A stretch of DNA of 64,000 bases, taken from Bacillota bacterium (lineage in GTDB: Bacteria > Bacillota > Clostridia > Peptostreptococcales > Anaerovoracaceae). Below are positions 59,940 to 64,000 of this stretch, in pieces. Made by a program: the position numbers and the translations under genes. The notes under the pieces are model-generated. The model worked only from the letters and a program-made list of their open reading frames with translations. It had not been told where the DNA came from and ran no database searches. The stretch spans positions 93,596-157,595 of the forward strand of contig JAEDDI010000001.1 in NCBI GenBank assembly GCA_016293805.1. Reading direction: 5' to 3'. Position 1 is the first letter of the stretch. Each line of letters starts with the position of its first letter.

Positions 59940-61970
59940 CTAAAGATTAAATGTCATATCCTGACCGAACATATCTGAAACTTTATTTCTTAACATATCA
60001 CATTCGGATGAACAGAAATATTCGTAGTTATTTATCAGGTATCTGGCCTCGTCCCCTGCCTTCTTAAGAACTTTTACATGACGAGCCATATCGGCCATTT
60101 TCATATCAGGAAGTCCATGCTGACGTATTCCGAATATATCCCCCGGGCCTCTCAGTCTCAGATCCTGTTCAGCTATATAAAAGCCGTCATTTGATTTTTC
60201 CATAATATCCGCACGCTCTCTTGCCGTTTCTGATTTGCCGCCTGTTATCACAAAGCATCTTGACCTTAATGCTCCTCTTCCTACTCTTCCTCTCAGCTGA
60301 TGCAGCTGGGCAAGACCGAATCTCTCGGCATTTTCTATGACCATTACAGTCGCATTCGGAACATTAATGCCAACTTCTATAACTACAGTAGAGACAAGAA
60401 CTTGTATTTCTCCCAGCCTGAATCTCTCCATTATTTCATCCTTAAGCTGAGGCTTCATCTCTCCGTGGAGCATCTCTACTTCAAATCCGCTGAATCTGTC
60501 CTTGAGTTCCCTATAGACCTCATCTACAGACTTTAAACTCGTTTCCTCGTTTTCTTCAATCAGAGGCGTGACAACATATCCCTGCCGGCCATTTTTAAGC
60601 TCACATTCAAGATAGTCATACGCTCTGTCTCTTTCTTTTTCATCCAGCGCCTCAGTAGCAACCGGCTTTCTGCCCTTCGGCAGTTCATCGATAATCGAAA
60701 TATCAAGGTCACCATATATTACAACAGCAAGCGTTCTTGGAATCGGAGTTGCCGTCATTACAAGTCTGTCCGGATGCTCGCCCTTCTTTCCTAGAAGCGC
60801 TCTCTGATTCACTCCGAAACGGTGCTGCTCATCTGTTATAACAAGACCCAGTCTGCTGAAAACAACATCGTCAGAAATCACAGCATGTGTGCCTATAAGT
60901 ACATCGACACTGCCGTCTTGCACTTCTTTGATGCATTCTTTTCTTTCGGCTGCCTTCATCCTGCCTCCAAGAAATCCGCATCTAATTCCAAACGGTTCAA
61001 ATGATTTTCTTATGTCCTCAAAATGCTGTCTTGCCAGAATCTCTGTCGGTGCCATCAGAACAGCCTGATATCCTGATTTAACCGCCTTGTACATTGCAAT
61101 CTGAGCTACCGCTGTCTTGCCGCTTCCAACATCTCCCTGAACAAGTCGGTTCATGACAGTGCTGCTTTCCATATCGTCCATTATTTCAGAAACCGTTCTT
61201 CTCTGTGCGTTCGTAAGTGCATACGGCAGAGAATCTATGTATTCCCCTTCATCGACAGAAGATGAAAAGGATATGGCTCTGCCATCCGGGTTTCTTCCTG
61301 CTTTCATCATTAGAATTCCAAGCTGGACAATTAGAAGCTCATCGAATACTATTCTGTATCTGGCTTCAGAAAGTTTTCTTCTGTCTTCGGGAAAATGCAC
61401 ATTACTTAGTGCATAACGTATATCGCACAGATTATTTCTTCTCCTTACATCTTCCGGAAGATAATCCTCAATATATACGCCGTCCTCTGAAATCCTTCTC
61501 TGTAGATTAATCATTTCACTGTTTGATATACCCTTTGTCAGAGGATATACAGGAATAATGCCTCTGTTACGGTCATCGGCAGGCCTGAATGAGGGATGAA
61601 GCATCCTTCTTCTTCCATTGTTTTCACATGTTCCATAAAAATCATAGTATTCGCCGAATCTGACTGTATTGGCGATAAATCCCGCATGGAAAAACAGAGC
61701 CTCGAATGTTCCCGTTTCATCTTCACATGTAAGATATACATTCTGATTTCGTCCGAAGCCGTTTTTTCTCATGTGCGTTACCCTTGCTCTGACAAGGGCT
61801 TTCATGCCGTCCTTCATATCGCAGACAGGAGTAACAGTTCTTCTGTCTTCATAATTTCTCGGATAATGAAGAAACAGATCTTCAACAGTATATATTCCCA
61901 GTTTAGACAGAAGATCGGATTTCTTCGGTCCTACACCTTTAATTGCCGTAACCTTATCCTTCGCGTTCAA
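59940..61970 (-). CDS. recG: ATP-dependent DNA helicase RecG
   Basis: A 676-residue RecG that remodels stalled forks and Holliday junctions. It starts with a wedge/OB domain. Walker A is QGDVGSGKTAVA, the DEAD-type box ITDEQHRFGVNQR, and motifs VMTATPIPRT and HQLRGRVGRG are intact. The start is TTG at 61970 within the yloU end (17-base overlap). The fatty-acid kinase gene that often separates yloU and recG is missing. Confidence 0.96.
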   Translation of the reverse strand: MNAKDKVTAIKGVGPKKSDLLSKLGIYTVEDLFLHYPRNYEDRRTVTPVCDMKDGMKALVRARVTHMRKNGFGRNQNVYLTCEDETGTFEALFFHAGFIANTVRFGEYYDFYGTCENNGRRRMLHPSFRPADDRNRGIIPVYPLTKGISNSEMINLQRRISEDGVYIEDYLPEDVRRRNNLCDIRYALSNVHFPEDRRKLSEARYRIVFDELLIVQLGILMMKAGRNPDGRAISFSSSVDEGEYIDSLPYALTNAQRRTVSEIMDDMESSTVMNRLVQGDVGSGKTAVAQIAMYKAVKSGYQAVLMAPTEILARQHFEDIRKSFEPFGIRCGFLGGRMKAAERKECIKEVQDGSVDVLIGTHAVISDDVVFSRLGLVITDEQHRFGVNQRALLGKKGEHPDRLVMTATPIPRTLAVVIYGDLDISIIDELPKGRKPVATEALDEKERDRAYDYLECELKNGRQGYVVTPLIEENEETSLKSVDEVYRELKDRFSGFEVEMLHGEMKPQLKDEIMERFRLGEIQVLVSTVVIEVGINVPNATVMVIENAERFGLAQLHQLRGRVGRGALRSRCFVITGGKSETARERADIMEKSNDGFYIAEQDLRLRGPGDIFGIRQHGLPDMKMADMARHVKVLKKAGDEARYLINNYEYFCSSECDMLRNKVSDMFGQDMTFNL

Positions 61971-62334
61971 ATTCTATTTCTCTCCTGACAATTCTTCCCG
62001 CTGACTCCGTTCCTGTAACAACAACAGTAGTGCTTGCAGGAACAATTCCAAGCAGTTCGGACAGACCATCATGTATATCATCAGCTACCTGTTTTGCTAT
62101 TGCCTTCATGCTGACACCGAATTTAACGATAATCATGACTCTGACATAAAGGTTCCCGTCTTCCCAGCTGATATTCACCGAACCCGACGGATCGTTTACA
62201 AGGAAGCCCACTCTCATCTTAGTGTTGCCAAGTCTTGCCTTTCCTTCGGTTTTCTCAACTGCAGCAGATACTGCATCTATTATTAGTGATTTCTGGATGT
62301 TGATATCACCCAGTGGAGTGCTGATGTCACCCAT
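61954..62334 (-). CDS. yloU: Asp23/Gls24 family protein, YloU type
   Basis: A 126-residue Asp23/Gls24 protein with VRVMIIVKFGVSMKAIAKQV and ELLGIVPASTTVVV. The rpmB-yloU order is that of Bacillus. There yloV (FakA-type kinase) follows; here recG overlaps instead. It is distinct from the YqhY-type paralogue at 11203-11574. GGAGGG precedes the ATG. Confidence 0.85.
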   Translation of the reverse strand: MGDISTPLGDINIQKSLIIDAVSAAVEKTEGKARLGNTKMRVGFLVNDPSGSVNISWEDGNLYVRVMIIVKFGVSMKAIAKQVADDIHDGLSELLGIVPASTTVVVTGTESAGRIVRREIEFEREG

Positions 62335-62360
62335 GATTCCCTCCTGTAACGTTTTGCCTA

Positions 62361-62369
62361 ATTATAACA
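62361..62369 (-). promoter_or_regulatory. Extended -10 promoter for yloU-recG
   Basis: Minus-strand TGTTATAAT (TATAAT at 62361-62366). The -35 region falls inside the rpmB terminator and is poor. Confidence 0.45.
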
Positions 62370-62395
62370 TAAAAACCTGTCCTAAGACAGGTTTT
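62367..62395 (-). terminator. Terminator of rpmB
   Basis: Perfect 10-bp stem AAAACCTGTC / GACAGGTTTT with a 4-base loop (62382-62385), followed on the minus strand by TATG after the T-run. Confidence 0.75.
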
Positions 62396-62408
62396 GATAA
62401 TTCTTGTA

Positions 62409-62600
62409 TTAAGCTCTGTTAACTAAGCCGTTTCTCATGCATCTTGTGCAGACATTTGCTCTTCTTACTGTACCCTTCTCATCTACAACTCTAACAGTCT
62501 GGATGTTGGCATTCCATTTTCTTCTTGTATGTCTCATTGAGTGAGATACAGCATTTCCTGAAACCTGGCCCTTACCGCAAATTTCGCATTTTCTTGACAT
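62409..62600 (-). CDS. rpmB: 50S ribosomal protein L28
   Basis: A 63-residue L28 of the zinc-binding form: CEICGKG near the N-terminus and CTRCMRNG at the end give two CxxC pairs. NAVSHSMRHTRRKWNAN is typical. It starts behind AGGAGG and has its own promoter and long leader. Confidence 0.97.
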   Translation of the reverse strand: MSRKCEICGKGQVSGNAVSHSMRHTRRKWNANIQTVRVVDEKGTVRRANVCTRCMRNGLVNRA

Positions 62601-62718
62601 TTTATAATCCTCCTGAATATTGATTAAGCTTGTCGCATATTTTCTACTTCATGCTGCGGCCGGTTCCCTATCAGTTCTCAACTTCTGATAATGGCTTACG
62701 GACTTACAACCAGCAAAC
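62601..62718 (-). promoter_or_regulatory. Structured 5' leader of rpmB
   Basis: About 118 untranslated bases between the promoter and rpmB. Complementary arms TGCTGGTT and AACC-N6-AGCA enclose a hairpin TATCAG / CTGATA with a 10-base loop. It may be an autoregulatory ribosomal-protein leader; I cannot name a known family. Confidence 0.45.
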
Positions 62719-62724
62719 ATTAGC

Positions 62725-62753
62725 ATTATAGCATTTCAGAAGACTTAGTTCAA
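62725..62753 (-). promoter_or_regulatory. Promoter of rpmB
   Basis: Minus-strand TTGAAC (62748-62753), an exact 17-base spacer and TATAAT (62725-62730). Confidence 0.8.
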
Positions 62754-62766
62754 GTATTTTTTTAAA

Positions 62767-63447
62767 TTAATTTCCTGTTATGATATACGGCTGAATTGCA
62801 CCTGCCACATTGGATATAGGCATAGTCTGAAGCCATATTCTTCCGGGACCTGTAAGAACTGTATTGAACAGGCCTTCACCGCCGAGAACCATGTTCTTTA
62901 ATCCGGGCACTGTCTGAATATCCATCTGAACAGATGCCTCCATGGCAGCAAGATGACCTGTATCTATTACCAGCTGCTGCCCAGGTTTCAGATTATACTC
63001 CACTACATGTCCGTCAAATTCTGCAAATGCAGTTCCCTGACCGGAAAGTCTCTGCAGTATGAATCCTTCGCCGCCAAACAGGCCTGATGCAGCCTTCTTG
63101 TGAAAATGCACTGAGAGTTCAACTGATTCCTCAGCTGCAAGAAATGCACACTTCTGAAGTATTATTTCCCTTCCCGGCCCTATTTCAAACGGTCTTATGC
63201 TGCCCGGAAAACTCGACGCAAAGGCAATCAGTCCAGGACCGCCTGTCGCTGTATATTTATTCTGGAAAATCGAATCCCCGGAAAGCATTCTTCCCAGTGC
63301 CCTTCCAAAACCTCCGCGCGCATTTGTGTCCATCTTCATATTTGGACTCATCCATGCCATTGCTCCACGTTCTGTAATCATACTCTCGCCTTTTTCAACA
63401 CTGCAGATTACAACAGGCAGTGTATCCCCTTTAATTTCATATTTCAT
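62767..63447 (-). CDS. AIM24 family (TIGR00266) protein
   Basis: A 226-residue all-beta protein of the AIM24/TIGR00266 group: ERGAMAWMSPNMKMD, GGFGRALGRMLSGDSIF, FLAAEESVEL, and VLGGEGLFNTVLTGPGRIWLQT. The role is unknown; the fold resembles tryptophan RNA-binding attenuator-like barrels. It starts behind AAAGGAG, 12 bases after nrdG. Confidence 0.88.
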   Translation of the reverse strand: MKYEIKGDTLPVVICSVEKGESMITERGAMAWMSPNMKMDTNARGGFGRALGRMLSGDSIFQNKYTATGGPGLIAFASSFPGSIRPFEIGPGREIILQKCAFLAAEESVELSVHFHKKAASGLFGGEGFILQRLSGQGTAFAEFDGHVVEYNLKPGQQLVIDTGHLAAMEASVQMDIQTVPGLKNMVLGGEGLFNTVLTGPGRIWLQTMPISNVAGAIQPYIITGN

Positions 63448-63459
63448 TTCGTATCTCCT

Positions 63460-63975
63460 TTACATGTACTCCTCTGCCAGTACCGTCTCTCCTTTTTTCT
63501 CTGTCTTTGATATATCTATTATTCTCTGATTCCTGCTTCCTCTGAATCTGAGAGTAAGATCACGCTGGTCCTTCAGATAAGGCCCGTCTATAAGAAGATC
63601 TGTGTACTCAAGCAGTTTCATTCTGTCAGGATCGTTTTCCTCTATGAGTTTTTCATACGTATAACCTGTAAATACCACAAGATCAAGTCCCCGCTTTTTA
63701 ATCTCTTCTGCAAGATAGCTGAACTCTTTTGCCTTGCACATAGGTTCACCCCCGCTGAAGGTCACTCCCTTCAGAAGCGGATTCTTATCAATTTCTTCAA
63801 GTATCCTGTCGGTACTGCAGTCATATCCGCCGTTAAAATCATGAGACTCCGGATTATGACACCCTGGACATCCGTGGGGACAGCCCTGACAGAATATTAC
63901 GAATCTTATGCCCGGACCGTCTACAATAGATTCCCTTATTATCCCTGCAATTCTAATGTTCTCTTCCTTTTCCAT
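63460..63975 (-). CDS. nrdG: Anaerobic ribonucleotide reductase activating protein NrdG
   Basis: A 171-residue radical SAM activase that puts the glycyl radical on NrdD. The cluster motif is CQGCPHGCPGCHNPESHDF, with GVTFSGGEPM after it. It points to anaerobic deoxynucleotide synthesis. Start follows GGAG. The last bases of the window (63979-64000, minus) are in frame for a stop preceded by AACFGE, probably the tail of an upstream gene, perhaps nrdD, but too short to identify. Confidence 0.93.
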   Translation of the reverse strand: MEKEENIRIAGIIRESIVDGPGIRFVIFCQGCPHGCPGCHNPESHDFNGGYDCSTDRILEEIDKNPLLKGVTFSGGEPMCKAKEFSYLAEEIKKRGLDLVVFTGYTYEKLIEENDPDRMKLLEYTDLLIDGPYLKDQRDLTLRFRGSRNQRIIDISKTEKKGETVLAEEYM

Positions 63976-64000
63976 TCTCTATTCTCCAAAACAGGCGGCT

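Noticed and set aside
1..64000. CRISPR arrays, insertion sequences, toxin-antitoxin or defence genes
   Set aside because: No regularly spaced repeats, transposase, paired inverted ends or recognisable defence domains were seen in either strand.

Overview
The window reads as a chromosomal housekeeping segment of a low-to-mid GC Gram-positive anaerobe, most likely class Clostridia. The evidence is RNase J, YlbF, IreB, two Asp23/Gls24 proteins (YqhY and YloU types), YneA, TmcAL, an FtsK/SpoIIIE translocase, strong AGGAGG-type ribosome binding sites, frequent TTG/GTG starts, TTGACA/TATAAT promoters and an anaerobic NrdG activase. About 60 protein genes are packed tightly, many overlapping by 1-26 bases. 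I see no phage, transposon, CRISPR array, tRNA or rRNA.

Left arm, mostly plus strand (1-28.4 kb): nadD(end)-yqeK-rsfS-leuS-rnjA-ylbF; efp; a tRNA wobble-uridine group mltG-trmR-trhP; a convergent asparaginase; a CBS/CorC protein; the long yqhY-nusB-(TsaD paralogue)-xseA-xseB-ispA-dxs-tlyA run, which supplies exonuclease VII and the isoprenoid precursors; an aminotransferase; then mutS-mutL-ydcF-miaA-tyrosine recombinase-methionine gamma-lyase-like-TVP38-TIGR04076.

Middle (28.4-38.9 kb): a hydantoinase/amidohydrolase pair (minus) stands divergent to an SOS cell-division inhibitor, yneA, whose promoter region carries three LexA boxes. Then ruvX-ireB-alaS (minus), a ferredoxin-fused aldo/keto reductase (plus), and a class II aldolase, mnmA, a DUF896 protein and comEA (minus).

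Right arm, minus strand (39-64 kb): two paired radical-SAM proteins, an HD protein, obgE, rpmA and rplU with a probable L21 leader; two GH25 lysozymes; recA with a LexA box identical in its 12-base core to one at yneA; cinA-pgsA-rimO-ftsK-uppP; asd; a probable 6S RNA; tmcAL, a coiled-coil protein, coaD, rsmD, recG, yloU, rpmB, an AIM24 protein and nrdG.

I did not find a clearly novel multi-gene system. The points most worth attention are regulatory: the triple SOS operator at a yneA that lacks a neighbouring lexA; 16-bp and longer palindromes lying in the asd and comEA promoters; a ribosomal-protein promoter whose -35 box lies in the upstream gene's terminator loop; and terminator hairpins whose T-runs abut the next gene's ribosome binding site. 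On the protein side, L21 has an unusual C-terminal extension, and L27 lacks the usual Firmicutes N-terminal extension while the Prp protease gene is also absent.
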